Below the pieces are notes generated by a model. The model was not told where the DNA came from, made no database searches, and saw only the letters and a list, made by a program, of their open reading frames with translations. Positions 41,284 through 50,134 of a DNA stretch of 64,000 bases are shown in pieces (within the stretch, counting starts at the first letter, position 1; the number at the start of each line of letters is the position of its first letter). This DNA is from Candidatus Eisenbergiella merdigallinarum (lineage in GTDB: Bacteria; Bacillota; Clostridia; Lachnospirales; Lachnospiraceae). The DNA is taken from positions 87,277 to 151,276 of the forward strand of contig DWXE01000043.1 in the NCBI GenBank assembly GCA_019119355.1. The letters are read 5' to 3'. A program made the position numbers and the translations under genes.

Positions 41284-43615
41284 AAGCGCCCATCTCTCCT
41301 TCCCCGTTTACAAACGCGTGTCGGATCACATCATCCATGGTTTCCACAAAAAGGATTTCCAGCCCGGATTTGATTTCTCCGGGGACCTCTTCCACATCCG
41401 GCCTGTTCTTCTCCGGCACCAGCACAGTGCGCATTCCCGCCGTCTTCGCGGCCAGGATCTTTTCCTTGAGCCCGCCGATGGGCAGCACCCGGCCGCGCAG
41501 GGTGATCTCCCCGGTCATGGCCACGTCCGCCCGCACCGGGATTTTCGTCAGTGCGGACAAGAGCGCAGTCGCCATGGTAATCCCGGCGGAGGGGCCGTCC
41601 TTGGGCACCGCCCCCTCCGGGATGTGGATGTGGAAATCGCTGTTCTGAAATGTTTCCTGTGAAATCCCGTATTTTTCGCTGACCGAGCGGATGTAGCTGA
41701 TCCCGGCCAGTGCGGATTCCTTCATCACATCCCCCAGCTGTCCGGTGAGCTCCACCTCGCCCTTGCCGGGCATGATGTTCACCTCGATCTGCAGCGTCTC
41801 TCCGCCCACGCTGGTCCAGGCCAGCCCCCGGACGATCCCGACCTCGTCCGATTTATTGGCCCGGATGGAATTGTACCGGCGTTTTCCCAGATAGCGCTCC
41901 AGATTCCGCGCGCTCACCCGGACACAGCTCCTGTCCTTCTGCAAAATCTCCCTGGCGGCCTTCCGGCAGATCTCGCCGATCTTCCTTTCCAGCTCGCGCA
42001 CGCCCGCCTCCCTGGTATAGGAAGCGATGACCTCTTTCAGGGCGCTGTCCGACAGGATCAGCTTTCCGCCGTCCATCCCGTTTTTCTTCAGCTGTTTGTC
42101 CAGCAAATGTTCTTTGGCGATATGAAATTTTTCATTGGCCGTATAGCTGGTCACCTCGATCACTTCCATCCGGTCCAGAAGGGGCCGGGGAATGGTCTCC
42201 GTGGTGTTGGCCGTGGCGATGAAGAGCACTTCGGACAGATCCAGGGGGATCTCGATGTAATGATCCCGGAAATGGCTGTTCTGCTCGCTGTCCAGTACCT
42301 CCAGCAGGGCGGAGGACGTATCCCCCTTATAATCGCTGGACACCTTGTCGATCTCGTCCAGAAGCATCAGCGGGTTCTTCACCCCCGCCTGCTTTAAGCC
42401 CGCGGCGATCCGTCCGGGCATGGCGCCCACATAGGTCCTCCTGTGGCCGCGGATTTCCGCCTCATCCCGCACGCCGCCCAGGCAGATGCGGACGTACTTC
42501 TTGTTCAGGGCTTCCGCCACGCTTCTGGCGATGGAAGTCTTTCCCGTGCCGGGAGGACCCACCAGGCAGATGATGGGGCTGTCCCCGCACTTCGTCAGGG
42601 CCCGGACCGCCAAAAACTCCAACATCCGCTCCTTCACCTGCTCGAGCCCGTAATGATCCCGCTCCAGAATCCGCTCCGCCCGGGACACGTCCGTATTGTC
42701 TTTGGAGGCCCTGTTCCAGGGCAGTTCCAGAAGGGTCTGAATATATCCCCGCTCCACGCTGGACTCCGCGCTGTTGCTCCCGAGGTTTTTAAACCGGGCG
42801 ATCTCCCGGGCGATCTTCTCCTTCACCTCTTTGGGCGCTTTCAGAGCATCCAGCTGGCTCTCGAACTGGGCGCCTTCGGACAGATCATCCTCCCCCAGCT
42901 CCTGCTGGATATAGCGGAGCTGTTCTCTCAGGATATAGTCCTTCTGGTTTTTGTCCACCCGCTCCTTCACCTTTTCCGCCAGATCCGCGCGGATCTTCGC
43001 CACTTCGATCTCGTCGGACAAAATCCCGGCCAGCACTTCATAGCGCTCCGAAACGTCCAGCGCGTCCAGCACTTTCTGCTTCAGGGTATAGTCCACGGGC
43101 ATGCTCTCCACGATCTGATCCAGCAGATGCCCCAGGCTGTGGATCTCGTCCATGTGCCGAAGGAGCGTTCTCCCGGTTCTGGGATAGATGCGGCAGTATT
43201 CGGCGAACAGCTCCCGGATGTTCCGGCTCATGGCCTCTTCTTCGTTGAAATTCTCTATTTTTCCGATGTCCTGCGCCTCTTCCACCTCGGCGCAGAGCCA
43301 GGCGGTTTCCTCCGGCGAAAATCCGTGCAGAATTCCCCGGGAGATCCCCTCCACCATCACGCGCACCAGGTTGTCGGGCAGCTTCGTCACCTGCCTGACC
43401 CGGGCGATACAGCCCACCCGGTAGACGTCGTCCTGCTGAGGCGCTTCCGTTTCAGGCCGCTTCTGGGCCACCAGAAACACCCTCTGATCGTCGCACATGG
43501 CCTGTTCCACCGCCTGAATGGACTTTTCGCGGCTCAGATCAAAATGTATCATCATATCCGGCAGGATGGTCATCCCCCGCAGGGCCACCGCCGGCATCCT
43601 CTCTCGCATTTCCAT
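41219..43615 (-). CDS. lon: ATP-dependent protease La (Lon)
   Basis: A 798-residue LonA protease. The N-terminal substrate-recognition domain (1 to about 300) is followed by the AAA+ module with Walker A VGPPGTGKTSIAR and Walker B LMLLDEIDKVSSDYKGD. The Ser-Lys protease domain follows (catalytic Ser in PKDGPSAGITMAT, Lys in IGGLKEKILAAKTAG). Lon degrades damaged and regulatory proteins. The C-terminus carries a 25-30 residue Gly/Asn/Glu-rich tail beyond the usual end, encoded in the overlap with engB. The ATG lies only 13 bases after the U run of a terminator hairpin, so expression must pass that hairpin. Confidence 0.97.
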   Translation of the reverse strand: MEMRERMPAVALRGMTILPDMMIHFDLSREKSIQAVEQAMCDDQRVFLVAQKRPETEAPQQDDVYRVGCIARVRQVTKLPDNLVRVMVEGISRGILHGFSPEETAWLCAEVEEAQDIGKIENFNEEEAMSRNIRELFAEYCRIYPRTGRTLLRHMDEIHSLGHLLDQIVESMPVDYTLKQKVLDALDVSERYEVLAGILSDEIEVAKIRADLAEKVKERVDKNQKDYILREQLRYIQQELGEDDLSEGAQFESQLDALKAPKEVKEKIAREIARFKNLGSNSAESSVERGYIQTLLELPWNRASKDNTDVSRAERILERDHYGLEQVKERMLEFLAVRALTKCGDSPIICLVGPPGTGKTSIARSVAEALNKKYVRICLGGVRDEAEIRGHRRTYVGAMPGRIAAGLKQAGVKNPLMLLDEIDKVSSDYKGDTSSALLEVLDSEQNSHFRDHYIEIPLDLSEVLFIATANTTETIPRPLLDRMEVIEVTSYTANEKFHIAKEHLLDKQLKKNGMDGGKLILSDSALKEVIASYTREAGVRELERKIGEICRKAAREILQKDRSCVRVSARNLERYLGKRRYNSIRANKSDEVGIVRGLAWTSVGGETLQIEVNIMPGKGEVELTGQLGDVMKESALAGISYIRSVSEKYGISQETFQNSDFHIHIPEGAVPKDGPSAGITMATALLSALTKIPVRADVAMTGEITLRGRVLPIGGLKEKILAAKTAGMRTVLVPEKNRPDVEEVPGEIKSGLEILFVETMDDVIRHAFVNGEGEMGAYGNQNGESGDGVRGDQPAAGE

Positions 43616-43627
43616 AAAAACTCCGTT

Positions 43628-43666
43628 AAAAAATCAGACGCCCGCCCTGTTCGGGCAGAGCGTCTG
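43628..43666 (-). terminator. Intrinsic terminator (attenuator candidate) immediately before lon
   Basis: On the minus strand CAGACGC and GCGTCTG form the stem with inner TGCCC/GGGC pairing, followed by ATTTTTT. The lon ribosome binding site (CGGAG) starts directly after the U run, and no room remains for a promoter between this hairpin and lon. Confidence 0.75.
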
Positions 43667-43671
43667 TTCAT

Positions 43672-43704
43672 TTATGCGACAGGAAAGTTCCTTTCCTGTC
43701 GCAT
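43672..43704 (-). other. Possible 10-codon leader ORF inside a perfect palindrome
   Basis: On the minus strand CGGAGG, five T, then ATG opens a short frame M-R-Q-E-R-N-F-P-V-A and stop. The whole ORF is the stem-loop TTATGCGACAGGAAAG-TTC-CTTTCCTGTCGCATAA (43672-43706, a 16-bp perfect stem). It precedes the terminator in front of lon. Translation of it is not proven, and the palindrome may be a dispersed repeat. Confidence 0.35.
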
Positions 43705-43768
43705 AAAAACCTCCGTTGGATCGCACTGCGACGGAAAAGAGAATGTCGCTTGCGCGACCCGTCGCACA

Positions 43769-43811
43769 GGCAATTTTTAATTGCCGGGAGAATCCCGCAA
43801 GCGGGATTCTC
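43769..43811. repeat. Two adjacent palindromes downstream of clpX
   Basis: GGCAATTTTTAATTGCC (43769-43785) and GAGAATCCCGCAAGCGGGATTCTC-type dyad (43788-43811) abut, and the second overlaps the clpX stop codon. Neither has a following U run. Confidence 0.65.
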
Positions 43812-45084
43812 ATTTCGCCTCTTTGAATCCTTCCAAAAGCCCCTGCTTTTCCTTCCGGACCACCATGGGCTGGCTCGTGCCTTCCACCGCTTCCCTGGTG
43901 ACGATGCACTGGGTGATGGCGGGATCCGAAGGGATCTGGTACATGATGTCCATCATCGCCTTCTCCATGATGGAACGCAGCCCTCTGGCCCCCGTCTTTC
44001 TCTCCAGGGCCTTGTCGGCGATGGCTTCCACCGCCTCCCGTTCGAAGGTCAGCTTCACGTGATCGTAGCCGAACAGCTTCTGATACTGCTTGATCAGAGC
44101 GCTCTTTGGCTCCGTCAGAATCCGGATCAGCGCCTCCCGGTCCAGTCCCTTTAAGGAAACGTTGATCGGCACCCTTCCCACGAATTCGGGGATCAGGCCG
44201 TACTTGACCAGATCCTGAGGGGTCACTTCCGCATACAGCTCCGTGGCCGACCGGTCCGCGTTGGAGGTGATCTCCGCGTTGAAACCGATGCTCTTCCTGT
44301 CCAGCCGCGCTTCCACGATCCGGTCGATGCCGTCGAACGCGCCGCCGCAGATGAAGAGGATATTCGTGGTATCGATGGGGATCAGCTCCTGCTGCGGGTG
44401 CTTGCGCCCTCCCTGGGGCGGCACGCTGGCAACGGTGCCCTCCACGATCTTCAAAAGAGCCTGCTGCACGCCCTCCCCGGACACATCCCGGGTGATGGAC
44501 ACGTTCTCGCTCTTTTTGGTAATCTTGTCGATCTCGTCGATGTAGACGATGCCCAGCTGGGCTCTCTCCACATCGTAGTCCGCGGCCTGGATGAGCTTTA
44601 AGAGGATGTTTTCCACGTCCTCGCCCACATAGCCCGCCTCGGTCAGGGTAGTGGCGTCCGCGATGGCGAAGGGCACGTTGATGATTTTTGCCAGGGTCTG
44701 GGCCAGATAGGTCTTGCCGCTCCCCGTAGGCCCCAGCATGAGGATGTTGGACTTCTGCAGCTCCACATCGTCGCTGTCATCCCGCGCCATCACGCGCTTG
44801 TAGTGGTTGTAAACCGCCACGGACAGCACTTTTTTCGCCTCTTCCTGGCCGATCACGTAATCGTCCAAAAACTCCTTGATCTGCGCCGGCTTCAGCAGTT
44901 TGATCTGCATGGGTTCCAGCCCCTGATTTTCTTCATCCTCTTCTTCGATGATTTCCGCGCAGATATCCACGCACTCATCGCAGATATACACGCCGTCAGG
45001 CCCCGCAATCAGCTTGTGGACCTGATCCTGCGTCTTATGGCAAAACGAACATCTCACCTGATCTTCAGAATTTCTGCCTGCCAT
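43810..45084 (-). CDS. clpX: Clp protease ATP-binding subunit ClpX
   Basis: A 424-residue unfoldase that feeds substrates to ClpP. The N-terminal zinc-binding domain ([27 protein letters not shown]) recognises adaptors. The AAA+ domain has Walker [18 protein letters not shown], Walker [11 protein letters not shown], and the pore and sensor motifs ([13 protein letters not shown]). The ClpP-contacting IGF-like loop is hard to place here. It is encoded 18 bases after clpP in the order tig-clpP-clpX-lon. Confidence 0.97.
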   Translation of the reverse strand: MAGRNSEDQVRCSFCHKTQDQVHKLIAGPDGVYICDECVDICAEIIEEEDEENQGLEPMQIKLLKPAQIKEFLDDYVIGQEEAKKVLSVAVYNHYKRVMARDDSDDVELQKSNILMLGPTGSGKTYLAQTLAKIINVPFAIADATTLTEAGYVGEDVENILLKLIQAADYDVERAQLGIVYIDEIDKITKKSENVSITRDVSGEGVQQALLKIVEGTVASVPPQGGRKHPQQELIPIDTTNILFICGGAFDGIDRIVEARLDRKSIGFNAEITSNADRSATELYAEVTPQDLVKYGLIPEFVGRVPINVSLKGLDREALIRILTEPKSALIKQYQKLFGYDHVKLTFEREAVEAIADKALERKTGARGLRSIMEKAMMDIMYQIPSDPAITQCIVTREAVEGTSQPMVVRKEKQGLLEGFKEAK

Positions 45085-45102
45085 TCTTTACTCCTGTCTG
45101 TT

Positions 45103-45699
45103 TTACTTGAGCGAATCCTCATGAGAGGAAATGACCATGTCGATCAGCCCGTATTCCTTCGCTTCCTCGGCGGTCTTCCAGTTGTCCCTCTCCGTGTCGG
45201 CCGCGATCACGTCGTACTCTTTCCCAGTATTCTCCGCCATGATCCGGTTCATTCGCTCTTTGATCTTCAAAATATGCTTCGCGTTGATCTCGATATCCGT
45301 CGCCTGTCCCTGGGCGCCGCCCAGAGGCTGGTGGATCATGATCTCCGCGTTGGGCAGCGCCATGCGCTTGCCCTTCGTGCCGCCCGCCAGCAGGAACGCG
45401 CCCATGCTGGCCGCCATGCCGATGCAGATGGTGGACACATCGCATTTGATATATTTCATCGTATCGTAGATCGCCATCCCGGCGGAAATCGATCCGCCCG
45501 GGCTGTTGATATACAGATGGATATCCTTATCCGGATCTTCCGACTCCAGGAAAAGAAGCTGCGCCACCACCAGGCTGGCGGTGGTATCGTTGACCTCTTC
45601 CCCGAGGAAGATGATCCTCTCCTTCAGCAATCTGGAAAAAATATCGTAAGAACGTTCCCCCCGGCTCGTCTGCTCTATGACATAAGGCACCAAACTCAT
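45103..45699 (-). CDS. clpP: ATP-dependent Clp protease proteolytic subunit
   Basis: A 198-residue ClpP serine protease. It begins [20 protein letters not shown], and the catalytic serine lies in [16 protein letters not shown], the histidine in [15 protein letters not shown], and the aspartate in the TERDNW region. It forms tetradecamers that degrade substrates unfolded by ClpX. It is placed 65 bases downstream of tig and 18 bases before clpX, consistent with one operon. Confidence 0.98.
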   Translation of the reverse strand: MSLVPYVIEQTSRGERSYDIFSRLLKERIIFLGEEVNDTTASLVVAQLLFLESEDPDKDIHLYINSPGGSISAGMAIYDTMKYIKCDVSTICIGMAASMGAFLLAGGTKGKRMALPNAEIMIHQPLGGAQGQATDIEINAKHILKIKERMNRIMAENTGKEYDVIAADTERDNWKTAEEAKEYGLIDMVISSHEDSLK

Positions 45700-45764
45700 T
45701 CTGTAAACCTCGCTTTCACCGCCGATACGCGGTCAGTCATGCGGTTTTCTGAATCCGCCGAAAA

Positions 45765-47057
45765 TCACTCGTCCTTTTCTCTGGATTCTGCCACCACAAA
45801 TTCTACGGCCTTGCGGACAGCCAGATCTTCCATGATCTGCTTCCTGCCCTGCTCGCCCATCATATCCTTCACCTTATCCGCTTCCAGCTGATACATCTTC
45901 GCCATTCTTTCGATCTCGGCATCGTACTCTTCTTCGGAAGCAGCGATGTTCTCAGCGGCCGCAACGGCTTCCAGCACCAGTCTGGACTTGATCCTGCTCT
46001 CCGCCTGAGGCTTCATCTGCTCCATCATCTTATCGAAGGTCATGCCCGTGAACTGGAAGTACTGCTCGATGGACAGGCCCTGCATCTGCAGCCTCTGCGC
46101 GAAATCGTCCACCAGCTGTCTCTGCTGGGTCTCCACCATCGCCTCGGGAATCTCCATCTGAGCCCCGTCGATGATGGCCTGGATCACGGCGTCTTCCTTC
46201 GCCGCCTTCGCGTCCTCTTCCTTCTTCTCCGTCAGTTTCTTGCGAATGTCTTCCTTATATTCAGCCAGCGTCTCGAATTCGGAAACTTCTCCCGCGAATT
46301 CGTCGTTGAGCTCGGGCAGCTGCTTCTCCTTGATCTCCTTCACGGCGACCTGGAAAACGGCGGGCTTTCCGGCCAGCTCCGGCGCATGGTAATTCTCCGG
46401 GAAGGTCACGTTCACCTCGCAGGACTCCCCTGCGTTTTTCCCGATGAGCTGCTCCTCGAAGGTGTCGATAAAGGAATGGGAACCGATGACCAGGTTGTGG
46501 TTTTCCCCTTTGCCGCCTTCAAACGCGATGCCGTCCACAAACCCTTCATAATCGATCACCGCGGTATCCCCGTCCTGCACGGGCCGCCCTTCCACGGTCA
46601 CGGTTCTGGCGTTGTTCTCGCGCTGCTGCTGGAGGTCCGCGTCGATTTCCTCATCCGTCACCGTCACGTCCGCCTTCTCCACTTCGATTCCCTTATAGGC
46701 GCCCAGCGTCACTTCGGGCTTCAGCGCCACCTCGGCCGTGAAGATGAAAGGCTTTCCCTCTTCGATCTGGCTCACGTCGATCTTCGGGGAAGAAACGATG
46801 GTCTCTTCGCACTCCTCCAGAGCCTTCTCGTACGCTTCGGGGATGATCTCGTTGGCGGCATCTTCATAGAAAACGCCCTTGCCGTACATCTGCTCGATCA
46901 TCTTTCTGGGCACCTTGCCCTTTCTGAAGCCGGGAACGGAAATCTTTCCCTTATTTTTCTGATATGCGCTCTCCACCGCTTTGGAAAACTCTTCCGCGGA
47001 AACCTCGATGGTCAGCTTCGCCATGTTCTTTTCGAGCTTTTCTACCTGTAAACTCAT
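45765..47057 (-). CDS. tig: Trigger factor (ribosome-associated chaperone and prolyl isomerase)
   Basis: A 430-residue trigger factor. The N-terminal ribosome-binding domain has the signature VPGFRKGKVPRKMIEQ. The FKBP-type PPIase domain spans about 150-245 (GDTAVIDYEGFVDGIAFEGG), and the C-terminal helical arms cradle nascent chains. Length and layout are normal. GAGGAGG precedes the ATG. It is the first gene of the tig-clpP-clpX locus and has a 5' leader of about 130 bases from an extended -10 promoter. Confidence 0.97.
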   Translation of the reverse strand: MSLQVEKLEKNMAKLTIEVSAEEFSKAVESAYQKNKGKISVPGFRKGKVPRKMIEQMYGKGVFYEDAANEIIPEAYEKALEECEETIVSSPKIDVSQIEEGKPFIFTAEVALKPEVTLGAYKGIEVEKADVTVTDEEIDADLQQQRENNARTVTVEGRPVQDGDTAVIDYEGFVDGIAFEGGKGENHNLVIGSHSFIDTFEEQLIGKNAGESCEVNVTFPENYHAPELAGKPAVFQVAVKEIKEKQLPELNDEFAGEVSEFETLAEYKEDIRKKLTEKKEEDAKAAKEDAVIQAIIDGAQMEIPEAMVETQQRQLVDDFAQRLQMQGLSIEQYFQFTGMTFDKMMEQMKPQAESRIKSRLVLEAVAAAENIAASEEEYDAEIERMAKMYQLEADKVKDMMGEQGRKQIMEDLAVRKAVEFVVAESREKDE

Positions 47058-47191
47058 GTGTTAATCCTCCTCGTATTCCTTTTGTCCAGGACAACTATCC
47101 TTCTGGCATAATGTCCGCCTCAGTCGTTTTTTCATATTCGGTTAACCGTAATTCCCGAAGAAAAGCAGGGCAGACCCACAGTCATTGTACG

Positions 47192-47200
47192 ATTATAGCA
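47192..47200 (-). promoter_or_regulatory. Extended -10 promoter for tig
   Basis: On the minus strand TGC-TATAAT gives a perfect -10 box with the TGn extension. The -35 region is poor (TAGTAT at 17 bases). Confidence 0.5.
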
Positions 47201-47288
47201 TAAATGTCTTTAAAATACTAGCATTTTTTCGAGCATTGTTCTATACTTTTCCCTGTACGAATTTTACCGTTTACAGGAGGAAATGACT

Positions 47289-47855
47289 ATGAACAGCAAA
47301 ACCAAAAAGCTGGCGCAGACGGCCCTTCTTCTGGCGATCTGCCTGCTGAGCCAGTATTTCAAAAATCTGAGCGTCTATATCACGGGCCCCGTCATCAACG
47401 CCTGCCTGATCCTCTGCGCCCTGACCGCAGGGCTGCCCTGGGCAGCCATCCTCTGCGTGGTCACTCCCATCACCGCGTTTTTCATCGCGGGTTCCCCCAT
47501 CATGGCCGGGATTCCCCTGATGTTCCCCGCCATCATGGCCGGCAACTTCATCCTGACCTTTTTCGCCTGGTTTTTTGAAAAGAAAACGCGCCTGCGCTTC
47601 CGCCTTCCCGTCGGCCTCATGGCGGGCAGCGTCTTAAAGGGGCTCTTCATGGGCCTCGTCATCGTCGGCGTGCTGCTCCCCGCCTTCGGGAACAACATCG
47701 CCTCCCATCTGCCCAAACCCGAAGCGTTAAACGGCGTGCTGGCCACCGCCCGGACGACGTTCTCCGTAACCCAGCTGATCACCGCCCTCATCGGCAGCCT
47801 TCTGGCCTGGATCATCTGGACCCCTCTGAAAAAATATCTGAAAAACGAAGGCTGA
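47289..47855 (+). CDS. ECF transporter S component-like membrane protein
   Basis: A 188-residue protein with about five or six hydrophobic segments. It starts MNSKTKKLAQTALLLAICLL, the typical N-terminal helix with the small-residue docking motif of ECF S components. A central segment AFFIAGSPIMAGIPLMFPAI follows. The ligand is unknown and the gene stands alone, so no substrate is proposed. The ATG at 47289 lies eight bases after AGGAGG. The ATG two codons earlier in the track is too close to that site. It is divergent from tig. Confidence 0.75.
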   Translation: MNSKTKKLAQTALLLAICLLSQYFKNLSVYITGPVINACLILCALTAGLPWAAILCVVTPITAFFIAGSPIMAGIPLMFPAIMAGNFILTFFAWFFEKKTRLRFRLPVGLMAGSVLKGLFMGLVIVGVLLPAFGNNIASHLPKPEALNGVLATARTTFSVTQLITALIGSLLAWIIWTPLKKYLKNEG

Positions 47856-48099
47856 TTTCGTACCAGAATCTACCATAATAATTCCTTTTTTGCCGAACAT
47901 ACTAAGGTCAGATAAGTGATCACGACAGGCGCGAAGCGTTCAAGGGCAGCTGCAGAGCCGCAGGACGATCCAGCGCCGTCAGCCCCTCAGGCAGGCTGGC
48001 AGGTCGGCGCTTATCCTGCGGCTGCGGGCAGATTTCGCTCCGTCCGCGGTCCAAAAACAAACCAGACGACAAATCAGTATGTTACGGAGGTGAACGACA

Positions 48100-48306
48100 A
48101 TGGCTAGTTCTTCTGGCAGATCCAATCGGGTAGAAGTTCCCGAAGCGAAAGCCGCTATGGACAGATTCAAGACCGAGGTCGCTTCTGAGTTAGGCGTAAA
48201 CCTGAAAGAAGGATACAACGGCGACCTGACTTCCCGCGAAGCAGGTTCCATCGGCGGAGAAATGGTCCGCAGAATGATCAAGAAGCAGGAAGAGGAAATG
48301 AAATAA
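48100..48306 (+). CDS. Small acid-soluble spore protein, alpha/beta type
   Basis: A 68-residue SASP that coats and protects DNA in dormant spores. It has the two conserved DNA-binding blocks, RFKTEVASELG and LTSREAGSIGGEMVRRMI. The first includes the germination-protease cleavage site T-E-V-A. This is the clearest evidence in the window that the organism forms spores. GGAGGTG precedes the ATG. The upstream 240 bases hold a CATACTA (47898-47904) that fits a sigma-G -10 box, but I see no matching -35. Confidence 0.95.
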   Translation: MASSSGRSNRVEVPEAKAAMDRFKTEVASELGVNLKEGYNGDLTSREAGSIGGEMVRRMIKKQEEEMK

Positions 48307-48324
48307 GCCTCCCTGCAAAGAAAG

Positions 48325-48358
48325 GGCTGCTGCACTAGCGTGCAGCAGCCTCTTTTTT
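48325..48358 (+). terminator. Strong intrinsic terminator after the spore-protein gene
   Basis: GGCTGCTGCAC pairs with GTGCAGCAGCC around TAGC, followed by TCTTTTTT. The hairpin also contains the last codons and stop of the convergent CBS-domain gene. Read in reverse, CCTTTCTTT follows, so it may work both ways. Confidence 0.92.
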
Positions 48359-48784
48359 CGCCCCGGAAGGGGTCATACTCTCCTTTTTCCTGCGCCCGGC
48401 CAGGTAATGGATCACATCCCTGCGGGTCACGATGCCGATGAAAACCTTGTCGTCGTCCACCACGGGCACGAAGTTCTGGACGGCCACCTTATCCATCAGC
48501 CCTTCCATATCCACGTTGATATGTACCGGCTTGTTGTCCCTGCTGCGCCGGATCTCCATCACGGAAATATCCTCCATCTCGTGCAGCCTGGGGAAGTCCA
48601 GCTCCTTTAAGCCCCACAGGACGTCGCCGTCCGTCAGCGTGCCGATGTACCGGCCGTCCACGGAAAGCAGGGGCACGGCCGCGTATCCGTGATACTCCAT
48701 CTTCTCCACCGCCTGCCGCAGCGTATCGTCCTCCCTGACATAGGAGACCTCGCTCTTGGGCGTTAAAAAAAACAAAATATTCAT
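48335..48784 (-). CDS. CBS-pair domain protein
   Basis: A 149-residue protein made of two CBS motifs (about residues 15-65 and 75-130), a Bateman module that binds adenosyl ligands such as AMP or ATP. It shows MEYHGYAAVPLLSVDGRYIG with TLTDGDVLWGL, then NFVPVVDDDKVFIGIVTRRD. No effector domain is attached, so it may bind a partner. The start at 48784 follows AAAGG. The final residues E-A-A-A-R are encoded inside the terminator hairpin of the spore-protein gene. Confidence 0.9.
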   Translation of the reverse strand: MNILFFLTPKSEVSYVREDDTLRQAVEKMEYHGYAAVPLLSVDGRYIGTLTDGDVLWGLKELDFPRLHEMEDISVMEIRRSRDNKPVHINVDMEGLMDKVAVQNFVPVVDDDKVFIGIVTRRDVIHYLAGRRKKESMTPSGAKKEAAAR

Positions 48785-48789
48785 TTTTA

Positions 48790-49341
48790 CTACCTTTCGT
48801 ACACAATGCTCTCGGCCAGCGCATCCGCTGCAGCCCTGGAAATCAGCTTTTCCACGATGATCAGCCCGAAGGGAATCGCGCATCCCATCCCCCGGCCGGT
48901 GATGACGTTTCCGTCCGCCACGGCCGCTTCGGAAAGGACCGTCGCCCCGGTCAGCTCCCCTTCAAAGGACGGATAGCAGACAGCCTCCCTCCCCTTCAGA
49001 TATCCCCTGTGCCCGAATACGGAGGGCGCGGCGCAGATGGCGGCGATCCATTTGCCCGCCGCATAAAACCGGTCCAGCTCCTCCATCAGCGAAGCGCACC
49101 CTTCCAGATTCCTCGTGCCGGGCATCCCGCCCGGCAGGATGAGCATATCCAGCTGCCCGAAGTCCACCTCCGTAAGAAGAGCGTCCATCTTCACGCAAAT
49201 CCCGTGAGAACCGGCGACGCTTCCCTCTCCCGTCACCGAAATCATCTGAATCTCCACGCCGGCCCTCCGGCACAGATCCACCACGGTGAGCGCTTCTATC
49301 TCCTCATATCCTTCCGCGAAAAAAATACCTGCTTTTGCCAT
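48790..49341 (-). CDS. DJ-1/PfpI family protein
   Basis: A 183-residue DJ-1-superfamily protein: GIFFAEGYEEIEALTVVDLC with the acidic residue that supports the nucleophile, LILPGGMPGTRNLEG, and the nucleophile-elbow cysteine in WIAAICAAPSVFG. Family members act as glyoxalase/deglycase-like or chaperone proteins, and the function here is open. The start at 49341 follows AAAGGAG. Upstream in-frame codons in the track lack a ribosome binding site. It lies five bases ahead of the CBS gene and is likely co-transcribed with it. Confidence 0.9.
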   Translation of the reverse strand: MAKAGIFFAEGYEEIEALTVVDLCRRAGVEIQMISVTGEGSVAGSHGICVKMDALLTEVDFGQLDMLILPGGMPGTRNLEGCASLMEELDRFYAAGKWIAAICAAPSVFGHRGYLKGREAVCYPSFEGELTGATVLSEAAVADGNVITGRGMGCAIPFGLIIVEKLISRAAADALAESIVYER

Positions 49342-49468
49342 AAAAACTCCTTTTTCCCGCGCGCGCATCCTACCCGCGCGCGCATCGGTATGACGCTTTG
49401 TTTCCCTCTAATATTACCAGATATCGGGGGCGCTTGAAAGGGAAAAAATATGAATTATTTCTAAATAT

Positions 49469-49498
49469 TTGTAAATATGAACCCCGATATGCTACAAT
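49469..49498 (+). promoter_or_regulatory. Candidate sigma-A promoter for the CYTH gene
   Basis: TTGTAA and TACAAT are spaced by 18 bases in an AT-rich patch about 38 bases ahead of the ATG. Confidence 0.5.
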
Positions 49499-49535
49499 AC
49501 TGCCAAGGCGATTCCGCCGCGAAAGGAGCGTTCCC

Positions 49536-50009
49536 ATGGAAATCGAACGAAAATTTCTCATAAAAAAACTGCCCGCGGATCTGGACCGTTATCCGGTCCA
49601 CTCCATCGAGCAGGCTTATCTGAACACGGACCCGGTGATCCGCATCCGCAGGGAAGACGATCTCTATTATCTGACCTGGAAGGGAAAGGGGCTGATGGTC
49701 CGGGAAGAGTATAACCTCCCCTTAAACCGCCCTTCCTACGAACATCTTCTGAAAAAAGCGGACGGGGCCGCGATCACCAAGCGAAGATACCGGATCCCCT
49801 GCCCCCCGTATACCGTGGAGCTGGACGTTTTCGCCCCGCCCTTCTCTCCCCTGGTCATGGCGGAAGTGGAGTTTCCGGACGAGGAGAGCGCCAACGCCTT
49901 CCTGCCCCCGGACTGGTTCGGCCCGGAGGTGACGCGGGATCCCGCCTATCACAACTCCGCCTTAAGCCGGACGGGCCGCTGCCCCGAATCCTTTTCCCTC
50001 CGGGGCTGA
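49536..50009 (+). CDS. CYTH domain protein (triphosphate tunnel metalloenzyme)
   Basis: A 157-residue CYTH protein. The signature MEIERKFLIKKLP (E-x-E-x-K) sits at the N-terminus. The alternating charged strands that line the tunnel follow: VIRIRREDDLYYLTWKGKG, ITKRRYRIPC, VELDVF and MAEVEFPDEESANAF. Characterised bacterial members hydrolyse inorganic triphosphate or nucleoside triphosphates with a divalent metal. AAAGGAG precedes the ATG. It is a single-gene unit with its own promoter and terminator. Confidence 0.9.
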   Translation: MEIERKFLIKKLPADLDRYPVHSIEQAYLNTDPVIRIRREDDLYYLTWKGKGLMVREEYNLPLNRPSYEHLLKKADGAAITKRRYRIPCPPYTVELDVFAPPFSPLVMAEVEFPDEESANAFLPPDWFGPEVTRDPAYHNSALSRTGRCPESFSLRG

Positions 50010-50097
50010 GCGCGGCCTCTTCGTTCCTCCCCTGTCCCAGGGCCTTTCGGGCCCGCGGCGGCCGCGCCCGCTTCGCCCCGAAAACAGCAGCTTTGGA

Positions 50098-50131
50098 AAC
50101 CGCAGCCCCGGCGGCCGGGGCTGCGGTTTTC
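50098..50131 (+). terminator. Intrinsic terminator between convergent CYTH and malQ genes
   Basis: AAACCGCAGCCCCGG and CCGGGGCTGCGGTTT pair almost perfectly, with TTTT on the plus strand and TTT on the minus strand. It lies four bases from the malQ stop. Confidence 0.85.
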
Positions 50132-50134
50132 GGT

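Noticed and set aside
43616-43809. CRISPR-like repeat array before lon
   Set aside because: The palindromes differ from one another and are not regularly spaced, and there are no spacers or cas genes.
47898-47904. Sigma-G promoter for the spore-protein gene
   Set aside because: The CATACTA -10 fits, but no suitable -35 is seen at 17-18 bases, so it is mentioned only in the gene entry.
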